Both the position numbers and the translations under genes were made by a program. Below, piece after piece: positions 43,706 through 52,486 of a stretch of 64,000 nt of DNA (position 1 is its first letter; each line of letters starts with the position of its first letter). The stretch is from Streptomyces sp. SLBN-31 (GTDB lineage: Bacteria; Actinomycetota; Actinomycetes; Streptomycetales; Streptomycetaceae). The stretch covers positions 3,720,001-3,784,000 of the forward strand of contig NZ_VFNC01000002.1 of the NCBI RefSeq assembly GCF_006715395.1. The letters run 5' to 3'. A model generated the notes under the pieces. That model was not told the origin of the DNA. It saw only the letters and a program-made list of their open reading frames with translations, and ran no database searches.

Positions 43706-44398
43706 ATGCACAAGGTCATGACCAGGACCGCCCAGCGCCGTCCGGGCTCCCGCCCGCCGGCCCGCCAGGACTCCCGCCGCCCCGCGGGCGCCCCGCCCCG
43801 CACCCCGGGCGGCAGCCCGGCGCGCACCGCACCGGGAGACGGACGCCCGCCCCGCCCCCGCGCCACCGGCACCAGGTCGAGCGACTCCCGCCCACCCACG
43901 GCCCCGGCCGGCACCCCCACCATCACGCGCACCACGGCCGGCACCGCACCGGCTCCCCAGGTCCTGCCGAACCCCGTTGCCACCCGGAACCAGCCCGACA
44001 CCGGCACCCCCTCCCCCACCGTGCCCGCCCAGGCGCGCCGCCTGCCCCCTGCCCAGCCCCGCCCCACCGACGTCTTCGCCGACCTGCTCCTGGCCGTTCT
44101 GAGCGGTCAGCGGCCGGTTCACTCGATGCTCCGGCACACCGCGGGCCGGGCCTATGACGAACTGGCCTGGCTCGCCGAACGCGGCCCCCTGCGCGCCCGC
44201 GGCACCCGACCTGTCGTCCGCGACATCGGCTACTACGAGGCGCGTCCCGGCGCCGTCGAGGTCTTCGCCCGCATCGGCGCGGGCGACCAGCTGCGCGCCA
44301 TGGCCTTCCGCCTGGAACGGGGCGGCGACCTGCGCTGGCGCTGCACGGCGGTGGAACTGGGCGGCGCCCGGCCGCCGCGCCCGGCCGACGACGCCTGA
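43706..44398 (+). CDS. Rv3235-family protein
   Basis: 230 residues from ATG 43706 (GGGGA box). The first ~125 residues are disordered, rich in Pro, Arg, Thr and Ala. The C-terminal ~100 residues are folded: DVFADLLLAVLSGQRPVHSMLRHTAGRAYDELAWLAERG...YYEARPGAVEVFARIGAGDQLRAMAFRLE...WRCTAVELG, resembling the actinobacterial Rv3235 family encoded next to secA in mycobacteria. Here too it converges on secA. Function unknown; a link to secretion or cell envelope is only suggested by synteny. Confidence 0.75.
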   Translation: MHKVMTRTAQRRPGSRPPARQDSRRPAGAPPRTPGGSPARTAPGDGRPPRPRATGTRSSDSRPPTAPAGTPTITRTTAGTAPAPQVLPNPVATRNQPDTGTPSPTVPAQARRLPPAQPRPTDVFADLLLAVLSGQRPVHSMLRHTAGRAYDELAWLAERGPLRARGTRPVVRDIGYYEARPGAVEVFARIGAGDQLRAMAFRLERGGDLRWRCTAVELGGARPPRPADDA

Positions 44399-44418
44399 CC
44401 CCGGGCCACCGCGGACGC

Positions 44419-44456
44419 CGAAGGGCCGGGTCACCCAGGGGTGACCCGGCCCTTCG
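44419..44456. terminator. Bidirectional hairpin terminator
   Basis: Arms 44419-44435 and 44440-44456, 17 bp with a 4-nt loop, between the convergent Rv3235-family gene and secA. Confidence 0.85.
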
Positions 44457-44475
44457 AACCGCTGTTGCTCCTGCC

Positions 44476-47334
44476 CTACTTCTTGCGGCGCCGGCCGCCA
44501 CGCGACTGCTTGCGGCGTTCCGCGCGCGTGAGGCCGTCGGCCTCGGAGCGCACCGGCTCGTCGTCGCCGACGAAGTCGCCCTCGATGGTGCCGCCCTCGC
44601 CGTCCACGGTCGGCGCGGAGAAGTGGAGGTTGCGGCGCTGCGGCACGTCCAGGCCCTTGGCCCGGATCTCCGGGCGGGCACCCGCCTGCGCCGGCACCAC
44701 GTCCTGCTTCTGCATGTCGACCGGGGCCGCGTCCTCGACCGGGACCTCCTCGACCTGCTGCTCGACCTGGACCTCCAGGTTGAACAGGTAGCCGACGGAC
44801 TCCTCCTTGATGCCCTCCATCATCGCGGTGAACATGTCGAAGCCCTCGCGCTGGTACTCGACCAGCGGGTCCTTCTGCGCCATCGCGCGCAGGCCGATGC
44901 CCTCCTGGAGGTAGTCCATCTCGTAGAGGTGCTCGCGCCACTTGCGGTCCAGGACCGACAGCACGACCCGGCGCTCCAGCTCACGCATGATCTCGGAGCC
45001 GAGCTGCGCCTCGCGTGCCTCGTACTGCTCGTGGATGTCGTCCTTGATGGACTCGGAGATGAACTCGGCGGTCAGACCGGCCCGGTCACCGGCCGCCTCC
45101 TCCAGCTCCTCGATGGTGACCTTCACCGGGTAGAGCTGCTTGAAGGCGCCCCACAGCCGCTCCAGGTCCCAGTCCTCCGCGAAGCCCTCGGCGGTCTCCG
45201 CGGCGATGTACGCGTCGATGGTGTCGTCCATGAAGTGCACGACCTGCTCCTGCAGGTCCTCGCCCTCCAGGACGCGGCGCCGCTCGCCGTAGATGACCTC
45301 GCGCTGGCGGTTGAGGACCTCGTCGTACTTCAGGACGTTCTTACGGGTCTCGAAGTTCTGCTGCTCGACCTGCGACTGCGCGGACGCGATCGCGCGCGTG
45401 ACCATCTTGTTCTCGATCGGCACGTCGTCCGGGACGTTCGCCATCGACATCACGCGCTCGACCATCTGGGCCTTGAACAGCCGCATCAGGTCGTCGCCGA
45501 GGGAGAGGTAGAAGCGGGACTCGCCGGGGTCGCCCTGACGGCCGGAACGGCCGCGCAGCTGGTTGTCGATACGGCGCGACTCGTGCCGCTCGGTGCCGAG
45601 GACGTAGAGCCCGCCGAGGTCCTTGACCTCCTCGAACTCGGCCCTGACCGCCTGCTCGGCCCGCTCCAGGGCGGCGGGCAGGGCATGCGCCCACTCCTCG
45701 ATGTGCTCCTCGGGGTCGAGGCCGCGCTGGCGCAGCTCCGCCTCGGCGAGGTCCTCGGGGTTGCCGCCGAGCTTGATGTCGGTACCACGGCCGGCCATGT
45801 TCGTGGCCACGGTGACGGCGCCCTTGCGGCCGGCCTGGGCGACGATCGTCGCCTCCCGGTCGTGCTGCTTGGCGTTGAGGACCTCGTGCTGGATGCCGCG
45901 CTTGGACAGCTGCTGGGAGAGGTACTCGGACTTCTCGACCGACGTCGTGCCGACGAGGATCGGCTGGCCCTTCTCGTGCTTCTCGGCGATGTCGTCGACG
46001 ACCGCCTCGAACTTGGCGACCTCGGTGCGGTAGATGAGGTCCGACTGGTCCTTGCGGATCATCGGCTTGTTGGTCGGGATCGGGACCACGCCGAGCTTGT
46101 AGATCTGGTGGAACTCGGCGGCCTCGGTCATCGCCGTACCGGTCATGCCGGAGAGCTTGCTGTAAAGACGGAAGAAGTTCTGCAGGGTGATCGTGGCGAG
46201 CGTCTGGTTCTCGTCCTTGATGTCCACCCCTTCCTTCGCCTCGATCGCCTGGTGCATGCCCTCGTTGTAGCGGCGGCCGGCGAGGATACGGCCGGTGTGC
46301 TCGTCGACGATCATGACCTCGCCGTCGATGACGACGTAGTCCTTGTCCTTCTTGAAGAGCTCCTTGGCCTTGATGGCGTTGTTCAGGTAGCCCACCAGAG
46401 GCGTGTTCACCGACTCGTAGAGGTTGTCGATGCCCAGCCAGTCCTCGACCTTGCTGACGCCGGACTCGTGGATGGCGACGGTGCGCTTCTTCTCGTCGAC
46501 GTCGTAGTCGCCGGTCTCCTCCACGCCCTTGAGGGGGTTGCCCGCCTCGCCCTTCTTCAGGCGCAGGACCAGCTTGGCGAAGTCGCCGTACCACTTGGTG
46601 GCCTGGTCGGCCGGGCCGGAGATGATCAGCGGCGTACGGGCCTCGTCGACGAGGATGGAGTCGACCTCGTCGACGATGGCGTAGTTGTGGCCGCGCTGGA
46701 CGAGCTCGTCCTTGGACCACGCCATGTTGTCGCGGAGGTAGTCGAAGCCGAACTCGTTGTTCGTGCCGTACGTGATGTCGCAGTTGTACTGCTCGCGGCG
46801 CTCGGCCGGCGTCATGTTGGCGAGGATGCAACCGACGGACAGGCCGAGGAACTTGTGGACGCGGCCCATCATCTCGGAGTCGCGCTCGGCCAGGTAGTCG
46901 TTGACCGTGATGAGGTGGACGCCGCGGCCCGAGAGGGCGTTGAGATAGGCGGGCAGGGTGCCGACGAGCGTCTTGCCCTCACCGGTCTTCATCTCGGCGA
47001 CGTAGCCGAGGTGCAGGGCGGCGCCGCCCATCATCTGCACGTCGTAGTGACGCTGGCCCAGCACGCGCTTGGCGGCCTCGCGCACCGTGGCGAACGCCTC
47101 GGGCAGCAGGTCGTCGAGGACCTTGTCGATGATGTCGTCGTGCTTGGACTCGTCGGGCTCGTCTGCGAGAGCCTCGGCGATCCGCGCCTTGTAATCATCG
47201 GTGAGGGCCCGCAGCTCGGCGTCGGAGAGGTCGACGAAGTCCTCTTCGATGGAGTTGACCTGGTCCGCGATGCGGTGCAGCTTGCGCAGGATCTTGCCTT
47301 CGCCTGCACGCATGATCTTCGAGAGGACGGACAC
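44476..47334 (-). CDS. secA: Preprotein translocase ATPase SecA
   Basis: 952 residues from GTG 47334, with AAGGAGA at the right distance. SecA drives unfolded preproteins through SecYEG. Walker A is TGEGKT (117-122, Lys121) in [44 protein letters not shown] is the DEAD-like Walker B; preprotein cross-linking domain, [22 protein letters not shown] and [16 protein letters not shown] are all present. The tail is basic ([16 protein letters not shown]) and lacks the cysteine zinc motif of enterobacterial SecA, as in other actinomycetes. Only one secA lies in this window; it is likely the housekeeping copy. Confidence 0.98.
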   Translation of the reverse strand: MSVLSKIMRAGEGKILRKLHRIADQVNSIEEDFVDLSDAELRALTDDYKARIAEALADEPDESKHDDIIDKVLDDLLPEAFATVREAAKRVLGQRHYDVQMMGGAALHLGYVAEMKTGEGKTLVGTLPAYLNALSGRGVHLITVNDYLAERDSEMMGRVHKFLGLSVGCILANMTPAERREQYNCDITYGTNNEFGFDYLRDNMAWSKDELVQRGHNYAIVDEVDSILVDEARTPLIISGPADQATKWYGDFAKLVLRLKKGEAGNPLKGVEETGDYDVDEKKRTVAIHESGVSKVEDWLGIDNLYESVNTPLVGYLNNAIKAKELFKKDKDYVVIDGEVMIVDEHTGRILAGRRYNEGMHQAIEAKEGVDIKDENQTLATITLQNFFRLYSKLSGMTGTAMTEAAEFHQIYKLGVVPIPTNKPMIRKDQSDLIYRTEVAKFEAVVDDIAEKHEKGQPILVGTTSVEKSEYLSQQLSKRGIQHEVLNAKQHDREATIVAQAGRKGAVTVATNMAGRGTDIKLGGNPEDLAEAELRQRGLDPEEHIEEWAHALPAALERAEQAVRAEFEEVKDLGGLYVLGTERHESRRIDNQLRGRSGRQGDPGESRFYLSLGDDLMRLFKAQMVERVMSMANVPDDVPIENKMVTRAIASAQSQVEQQNFETRKNVLKYDEVLNRQREVIYGERRRVLEGEDLQEQVVHFMDDTIDAYIAAETAEGFAEDWDLERLWGAFKQLYPVKVTIEELEEAAGDRAGLTAEFISESIKDDIHEQYEAREAQLGSEIMRELERRVVLSVLDRKWREHLYEMDYLQEGIGLRAMAQKDPLVEYQREGFDMFTAMMEGIKEESVGYLFNLEVQVEQQVEEVPVEDAAPVDMQKQDVVPAQAGARPEIRAKGLDVPQRRNLHFSAPTVDGEGGTIEGDFVGDDEPVRSEADGLTRAERRKQSRGGRRRKK

Positions 47335-47637
47335 GGGGGTTGGTCTCCTTGCCGGTCGGGCCTGGGACGGTCGGTTTCCATTTGGCTCACTGAGCAACGG
47401 CCATCGTATGCGAGGACTCGGCCAAGCCGGGAGGCCTGCTGTGACGACGACCGCCCAGCACTGTGCACACCGCTTCAAATCTTGTTCAAAGCGGCCGACG
47501 GACGGGTTCAAAGAGGACAACGGACGGGCCCCGCGGATGGTGCCGGATCAGGCCACGGAATTGCGCGAATTGTGATCACCCGCTCACGCACGGCAAAAGG
47601 ATGGCGTCCGCGCGCGGCCTCCGCGCAGAATCGGCCG
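47335..47637. other. Intergenic region between divergent secA and GNAT genes
   Basis: 303 bp without a gene. A TACGAT hexamer on the minus strand (47408-47403) could be the secA -10, with no clear -35. Three TTCAAA words occur between 47472 and 47515, too irregular to call an operator. Confidence 0.35.
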
Positions 47638-48219
47638 ATGGAACCCGTGACGCTCACGACCGCCCGTCTCCTTCTGCGCAGAGTCGGCCCGCAGGACACC
47701 GACGCGGTGTGCGCCGCCGTCCAGGACGCCGAAATCCAGCGCTGGACGATGGTCCCCTCGCCCTATCTCCCGGAACACGCGCGGACTTTCACCGAGGAGA
47801 TCGCCCCCAAGGGCTGGGAGAACGGTTCGTTGCTCACCTTCGGTCTGTTCCTCGCCGAAGGGGAGGAGCTGGTGGGCATGCTGGACCTCGCCATGCGGTC
47901 TCTCAGCACCGCCGAGATCGGGTTCTGGGGTACGAAGGAACACCGCGGAAACGGTTATGTGACCGAGGCCGTCGTCGAGGTCTGCCGCTGGGCCTTCACC
48001 CAGCTGTCCGTCGACCGTGTGGAATGGCGCGCCGAGGTCGGCAACCACCCCTCGCGCGCGGTGGCGGAACGCGCGGGCTTCGTCATGGAGGGCGTCCTGC
48101 GCGCCGCGATCATCCACGGCGGCGTGCGCCGCGACGCGTGGGTGGGCGGTCTGCTGCCGTCGGACCTGGGACTGCCGTCGACGGCGCCCTACCTGCCGGC
48201 CCAGGTGTCGTCGACCTAG
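47638..48219 (+). CDS. GNAT acetyltransferase (RimJ/RimL type)
   Basis: 193 residues. The opening LTTARLLLRRVGPQDTDAV is typical of the RimJ/RimL protein N-acetyltransferase subgroup; TAEIGFWGTKEHRGNGYVTEAVVEVCRWAF contains the acetyl-CoA pyrophosphate loop (HRGNGYVTEA, matching Q/RxxGxG/A), followed by VEWRAEVGNHPSRAVAERAGFVMEGVLR. It acetylates an amine of unknown identity (protein N terminus or small molecule). No clear ribosome site precedes ATG 47638. The dispersed repeat copy C follows directly after its stop. Confidence 0.9.
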   Translation: MEPVTLTTARLLLRRVGPQDTDAVCAAVQDAEIQRWTMVPSPYLPEHARTFTEEIAPKGWENGSLLTFGLFLAEGEELVGMLDLAMRSLSTAEIGFWGTKEHRGNGYVTEAVVEVCRWAFTQLSVDRVEWRAEVGNHPSRAVAERAGFVMEGVLRAAIIHGGVRRDAWVGGLLPSDLGLPSTAPYLPAQVSST

Positions 48220-48223
48220 TTCC

Positions 48224-48259
48224 AGGGCTTGTCGTCCGGATCGGCTCGGCGTCGCGGGC
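48224..48259. repeat. Dispersed repeat, copy C
   Basis: AGGGCTTGTCGTCCGGATCG then GCTCGGCGTCGCGGGC, 5 bp after the GNAT stop codon; matches copies A and B over the CTGTCGTYCGGATCAG core. GC-rich dyad sequence continues to about 48300. Confidence 0.55.
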
Positions 48260-48358
48260 CCTGGCCCGCGCCCGCGGGCGGTCGTGCCGCCGGGCCGTTG
48301 TCACGGCGAACGTCCAGCTCGGCGCCCATTGTCAGTGCCGCCCCCTATCGTGCCGACC

Positions 48359-49558
48359 ATGACGACCCCGCGTCCCACCACCGACCTCTCGGCGGACGAG
48401 GCCCGCCGCATCGCCCTCCGCACCCAGGGCTTCCTGGGCGCCCCCGACCGCAAGGGCGGTGTCCGCGGTGTCCTGCGCCATCTCGGCGCGGTCCAGCTGG
48501 ACACGATCTCGGTCCTGGCCCGCTCCCACGAGCTCGTCCCGTACGCCCGCCTGGGCGCGGTCGGCCGCAAGGCGGTGGAGGACGCCTACTGGAACACCGC
48601 CGCGTCCGGAGAGCCCCACGCCTTCGAGTACTGGTCCCACGCGGCGTGCATCCTCCCGGTCGAGGAATGGCCCCACTTCGCGTTCCGCCGACGTGCCTAC
48701 CGGGCCCGCCCGCACTGGAACCACGATCTGCCGGACGGCGCCTACGACCAGGTCATCAAGCAGCTGCGCGCCGAAGGTCCGCTCACGGCCACGGAGTTGG
48801 GCGGGGCCAAGCGCACGAGCGAGTGGTGGGACTGGTCCGGCGCGAAGGTGGCCGTCGAGCGCGCCCTGATGTACGGCGAGGTGGTGTGCGTACAGCGCCG
48901 CGGCTGGAAGCGGGTGTACGACCTGGCCGAGCGCGCGATCCCGGACACCCTGCTGCACGACGAGCTGGACGACGCGGAGTGCCTGCGCCGGCTCGTCCGG
49001 CTGGCCGGCCAGTCCCTGGGCGTCGGCACGCGCGCGGACATCGCCGACTACCACCGTCTCAAGGGCGAGCAGTTCGACGCGGTGATCGCCGACTCGGGCC
49101 TGGTGCCGGTCACGGTCGAGGGCTGGGGCAAGCCGGCCTGGGCGGACCCCGCCGCCCTGGAGACAGCTCCGCGCGGCCGCCACCGCACCACGCTGCTGTC
49201 CCCGTTCGACTCCCTCGTCTGGGAACGGGCGCGCACGGAGCGGATCTTCGGCTTCACCCACCGCCTGGAGGCCTACGTCCCCAAACCCAAGCGCGTGTAC
49301 GGCTACTTCGCGATGCCGGTGCTGGCCGGCGGCCGTCTCGTCGGCCGGGTGGATCCGGCCCGCGAGGGCGCGACACTGGTCGCCAAGCAGGTCACCCTGG
49401 ACGGCCCGAAGGCGGTACCGGCCGTCGCGGAGGCCCTGGTCGAGGCCGCGAGCTGGGTGAACTGCACGAGCGTGCGCGTGGAGCGGGTCGACGCCCCCGA
49501 GCTGCAGGCCCCCCTCGGCAAGGAGGTGACGCGGGCCCTGGCGACGGCCATGCGCTGA
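48359..49558 (+). CDS. AlkX/YcaQ-type DNA glycosylase (winged-helix HTH_42)
   Basis: 399 residues of the HTH_42 family, the group of E. coli YcaQ (AlkX) and Streptomyces AlkZ, which unhook DNA interstrand cross-links and remove bulky alkylation. The catalytic Q-x-D signature of the AlkX subgroup is at 46-48 in LGAVQLDTISVLARSHELV; AlkZ self-resistance enzymes have QxQ instead. Other family blocks: FEYWSHAACILP, WWDWSGAKVAVERALMYGEV and LSPFDSLVWERARTERIFGF. No biosynthetic cluster is nearby, which fits a housekeeping AlkX rather than a resistance gene. Confidence 0.88.
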   Translation: MTTPRPTTDLSADEARRIALRTQGFLGAPDRKGGVRGVLRHLGAVQLDTISVLARSHELVPYARLGAVGRKAVEDAYWNTAASGEPHAFEYWSHAACILPVEEWPHFAFRRRAYRARPHWNHDLPDGAYDQVIKQLRAEGPLTATELGGAKRTSEWWDWSGAKVAVERALMYGEVVCVQRRGWKRVYDLAERAIPDTLLHDELDDAECLRRLVRLAGQSLGVGTRADIADYHRLKGEQFDAVIADSGLVPVTVEGWGKPAWADPAALETAPRGRHRTTLLSPFDSLVWERARTERIFGFTHRLEAYVPKPKRVYGYFAMPVLAGGRLVGRVDPAREGATLVAKQVTLDGPKAVPAVAEALVEAASWVNCTSVRVERVDAPELQAPLGKEVTRALATAMR

Positions 49559-49574
49559 CCGCGCCTACCGCCCG

Positions 49575-50321
49575 TCAGCGGATCTCGAGGATCTTCTCCC
49601 GCATCGCGTAGACCACCGCTTCCATCCTGGAGTGCAGCTGCAGCTTCTCCAGGATGTTGCGCACATGGTTCTTCACGGTGTTCTCGGAGATGAACAACTC
49701 CTTGGCGATGTCCCGGTTGTTCATCCCCGTGGCGACGAGCTTGAGGACCTCCAGCTCACGATCGGTCAGCCGCGGCGCCGGCACCAGCCGGCGCTCGTCG
49801 GTCCGCTGGATCATCGACTTGAACTCGGTGAGGAGTTTCGACGCCATCGACGGACTGATCTGCGACTGCCCGTCCGCGACGGCGCGGATGGCCGTGGCCA
49901 CCTCGTCGGTGGAGATCTCCTTCAGCAGGTAGCCGGTCGCGCCCGCCTTGATCGCGTCGTAGAGGTCCGCCTCCTCGTCGCTGATCGTCAGCATGATGAT
50001 CTTGGCGCTGGGTGCGACCTCCTTGATGGAGGTGCACGCCTCGATCCCGCCCCGCTTGGGCATCCGCACGTCCATCAGGACGATGTCGGGCAGCAGGTCG
50101 GCGGCCTTGTCGACGGCCTCGGCGCCGTCCCCGGCCTCCCCCACGACCTGGATGTCCTCCTCGGCCGCGAGCACGATCTCCAGGCCACGGCGGAAGAGGG
50201 CGTGGTCGTCCACGACAAGGACTCTGATCGGTTCCTTGCGTGGGGAGCCCGCATCCGGGCCCATGCCGACGACGCCGCCGTCGGCATCCTCGTCACGCAT
50301 CGGTCCGAAGCTGTCCGCCAT
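49575..50321 (-). CDS. Orphan NarL/LuxR-type response regulator
   Basis: 248 residues from ATG 50321 behind an excellent GGGAGGAA site. A ~30-residue Asp/Gly-rich tail precedes the receiver domain (IRVLVVDDHALFRRG; phosphoacceptor Asp84 in DIVLMDVRMPKRGG; Thr and Lys switch residues in IIMLTISDEE and GYLLKE). The LuxR HTH is at the C terminus: LTDRELEVLKLVATGMNNRDIAKELFISENTVKNHVRNILEKL. No sensor kinase is adjacent, so it is orphan or partnered elsewhere. It lies downstream of hpf with a 205-bp gap. Confidence 0.93.
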   Translation of the reverse strand: MADSFGPMRDEDADGGVVGMGPDAGSPRKEPIRVLVVDDHALFRRGLEIVLAAEEDIQVVGEAGDGAEAVDKAADLLPDIVLMDVRMPKRGGIEACTSIKEVAPSAKIIMLTISDEEADLYDAIKAGATGYLLKEISTDEVATAIRAVADGQSQISPSMASKLLTEFKSMIQRTDERRLVPAPRLTDRELEVLKLVATGMNNRDIAKELFISENTVKNHVRNILEKLQLHSRMEAVVYAMREKILEIR

Positions 50322-50526
50322 CGTTCCTCCCCCTGAAGGCTGTGGCCTGTGGTGCTGTGCCAACGCCAACCCAAGGCAACGGCCCACCGGTTGGGCCGTT
50401 GCGGCCATGATTCCATGCCCGGCCGACAACGCGGTGACAGAGCGGGGCGCGAAGTGGTCGCACACCGGTGCCCCTGGGGGCGCACAGGCGCTCCAGGGGC
50501 ACCGGATCGACTGTCGGACGCGTTGG

Positions 50527-51219
50527 TCAGCCGCCCAGCGTGCCACCGGGCGCGGGAGAGTGCGCCTGGGCGACCATCGGGTCCGTGCTGAGGTGGATGA
50601 CGCCGTAGTCGTAGGCGTGCCGTCGGTAGACGACACTCGGTTCCTTCGTCTCGGAGTCGACGAAGAGATAGAAGTCGTGTCCGACCAGCTCCATCTCGTA
50701 GAGAGCCTGGTCGAGGGTCATCGGGGAGGCGACGTGCGTCTTCTCGCGGACGATGAGGGGGCCTTCGCCCTTCACCTCCAGCGAACCGATCTTCTTCGTG
50801 GGTACGCCGTCCGGCTCTTCCTCGTGAACGGCCTGGCCGTTGCCGTTGAGGGTCGCCGCGCCCGGAACGTGGTCGGGGACCTCGGCAGCCGAGATCCTGC
50901 GCGCACCACGGCGCGAGAACCGCTTGTCGTGCTGCTTGCGCAGCCGGGCGTCCAGCTTCTCCGCCGCCAGGTCGAGCGCCGCGTACGGATCGCTTGCCGC
51001 TGCCTCCGCCCGGATCACCGGCCCGCGGGAGCGGAGCGTGATCTCCACTCGGTCACAGCGGTCGGCCTGTCGGGGGTTGGGCTCCTTGGACACCTCGACG
51101 TCGAGGCTGATCACCTTGCCATCGAGCTTCTGGATCTTCTCCAGCTTCAGCTTCTCGGCCACGTGCTTCCGGAACCGCTCGGGCACCTCGGTCTTGCGGC
51201 CCTTGACGACGATGTCCAC
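50527..51219 (-). CDS. hpf: Long-form ribosome hibernation promoting factor
   Basis: 230 residues from GTG 51219 (CGGAG box). The N-terminal YfiA/HPF fold (1-100: VDIVVKGRKTEVPERFRKHVAEKLKLEKI...DRVEITLRSRGPVIRAEA) plugs the 30S decoding site; a linker (110-170) and the C-terminal dimerisation domain (TKKIGSLEV...PMTLDQALYEMELVGHDFYLFVDSETKEPSVVYRRHAYDYGVIHL) make it the long form that pairs ribosomes into 100S particles. It should act in stationary phase or stress. The 310-bp upstream gap contains two stem-loops in its leader. Confidence 0.95.
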   Translation of the reverse strand: MDIVVKGRKTEVPERFRKHVAEKLKLEKIQKLDGKVISLDVEVSKEPNPRQADRCDRVEITLRSRGPVIRAEAAASDPYAALDLAAEKLDARLRKQHDKRFSRRGARRISAAEVPDHVPGAATLNGNGQAVHEEEPDGVPTKKIGSLEVKGEGPLIVREKTHVASPMTLDQALYEMELVGHDFYLFVDSETKEPSVVYRRHAYDYGVIHLSTDPMVAQAHSPAPGGTLGG

Positions 51220-51529
51220 GCAGAACTCCGTTCCCGGATCGCTCCGCCTCGCTGCGGAGCATCTCCCTTTTGCACCAGGTTCCGGTGCTCCGGAACCTCG
51301 GACTCGGTGACTTTCCACCTCCTCCCCCGCGGACAAGATCTCCACTCCACCGCCACGGGTGATAGTTGAGAACCCGCAGGACGGCATTCGTCCATGAGAG
51401 GTGTGGCCTGCGCCTTTCTCTCACAACCGAACATATCTCGCCCGGACGGATGTCGTCACCCTCTACTGCGGCGTACCTCCGTTCAGGTGAATTGACCCTC
51501 TCATTACCTGCAACGATGCAAGTCAGCGG
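51220..51529 (-). promoter_or_regulatory. hpf leader with two stem-loops
   Basis: 310-bp gap between comF-like and hpf genes. Two hairpins lie just before hpf: AGGTTCCGG-TGCT-CCGGAACCT (51277-51298) and GCTCCGC-N6-GCGGAGC (51241-51260), the second 21 bp from the start codon. They could stabilise or regulate the leader. No T tract follows, so they are not obvious terminators. Confidence 0.45.
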
Positions 51530-52384
51530 TCAGTTCCGGTTTATTTCGAAGGAATCCGGAGGCGCGGCGACCACGGCCGCGTGGATGACGTCGTCCGCGT
51601 CGGCCGTGCCCGCCTTTCCCGGCACGCCGGGCATCCGTCCGGCTTCCCGCTCCGCCGGTCCGGCCTCCCGTTCCCCTCTGACTTCCCGAGTCACGGCCGT
51701 ATACACGGCCGTTGTCGCTCCGCCGTACGAAATCGGCCCCGCCGCCCGCACGGCCCGCGCCGCCTCCGCCAAGGAGGCACCGGTCGTCATGAGGTCGTCG
51801 ACGAGCACCACCCGGCCCTCGCGCAGCAGCCGCGCGCCACCGGGCGCCACGGCGAGCGCGCCCGCCAGATTCCGCAAGCGCTGGCGGGAGTTGAGCCCGG
51901 CCTGGTCGGCCACGGCACGCCGCTGCCGCAGCACCGCGACCACGCGGGCGGGCAGCCCGTCGCGCCGCAACTCCCCCGCCGCGGCCAGCGCGATCCTCCT
52001 GGCCGGATCATGTCCCCGCGCCCGCACCGCCGCCCGGGCGGACGGCACCGGGACGAGCAGCACCGCAGTACCCGCGTCGGCGTCCCCCACCTGTCGCAGC
52101 CCCGCCCGCACGGCCTCCGCCAGGGCCGCGCCCAGCGGTGCCGCCAGGGCCAGGGCGCCCCGTTCCTTGTGGGCCAGCAGCACGGCCCGTACCTCGTCCG
52201 CGTACCGGGCGGCCGCGTGCACCACGGGCATCCCGTCCGGCTCCGGAACCGGTCGTACCCGGCTCGGCCCGGGCCCGCTCAGCGCGGCACGGCACTCCGG
52301 GCAGAGCACCGTGCGAGACCTCCCGCAGCCTCCGCACTCGGCCGGCAGCACCAGGTCGGTGAGGTCCTGCCACCACCCCCGCAT
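51530..52384 (-). CDS. ComF-like phosphoribosyltransferase-fold protein
   Basis: 284 residues. The N-terminal zinc finger (CGGC and CPEC; Cys17, 20, 28, 31) is followed by a PRTase-type domain with VVLVDDLMTTGAS, the PRPP-binding loop. QAGLNSRQRLRNLAGAL is the ComF family block. ComF proteins support DNA uptake in naturally competent bacteria; Streptomyces is not known for natural transformation, so here the role is open. A ~40-residue tail ends the protein. ATG 52384 was chosen because the zinc finger lies close after it. Confidence 0.88.
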   Translation of the reverse strand: MRGWWQDLTDLVLPAECGGCGRSRTVLCPECRAALSGPGPSRVRPVPEPDGMPVVHAAARYADEVRAVLLAHKERGALALAAPLGAALAEAVRAGLRQVGDADAGTAVLLVPVPSARAAVRARGHDPARRIALAAAGELRRDGLPARVVAVLRQRRAVADQAGLNSRQRLRNLAGALAVAPGGARLLREGRVVLVDDLMTTGASLAEAARAVRAAGPISYGGATTAVYTAVTREVRGEREAGPAEREAGRMPGVPGKAGTADADDVIHAAVVAAPPDSFEINRN

Positions 52385-52486
52385 GCCGTCCACTGTGCCA
52401 ACGCCCGGGCTCGCCCGCCAGCCCTGTGGACAACTCCCTGTGGACAACGCACCGCCGCCTGCCCGCCCGGCGCGGCGGCGGCCGTT

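Noticed and set aside
43373..44941. 522-codon minus frame opposite the Rv3235-family gene
   Set aside because: Crosses a strong terminator and overlaps the end of secA; no domain seen.
44623..47637. Long plus-strand frame running into the GNAT gene, antisense to secA
   Set aside because: Only the part from ATG 47638 is GNAT-like; upstream it is the mirror of secA.
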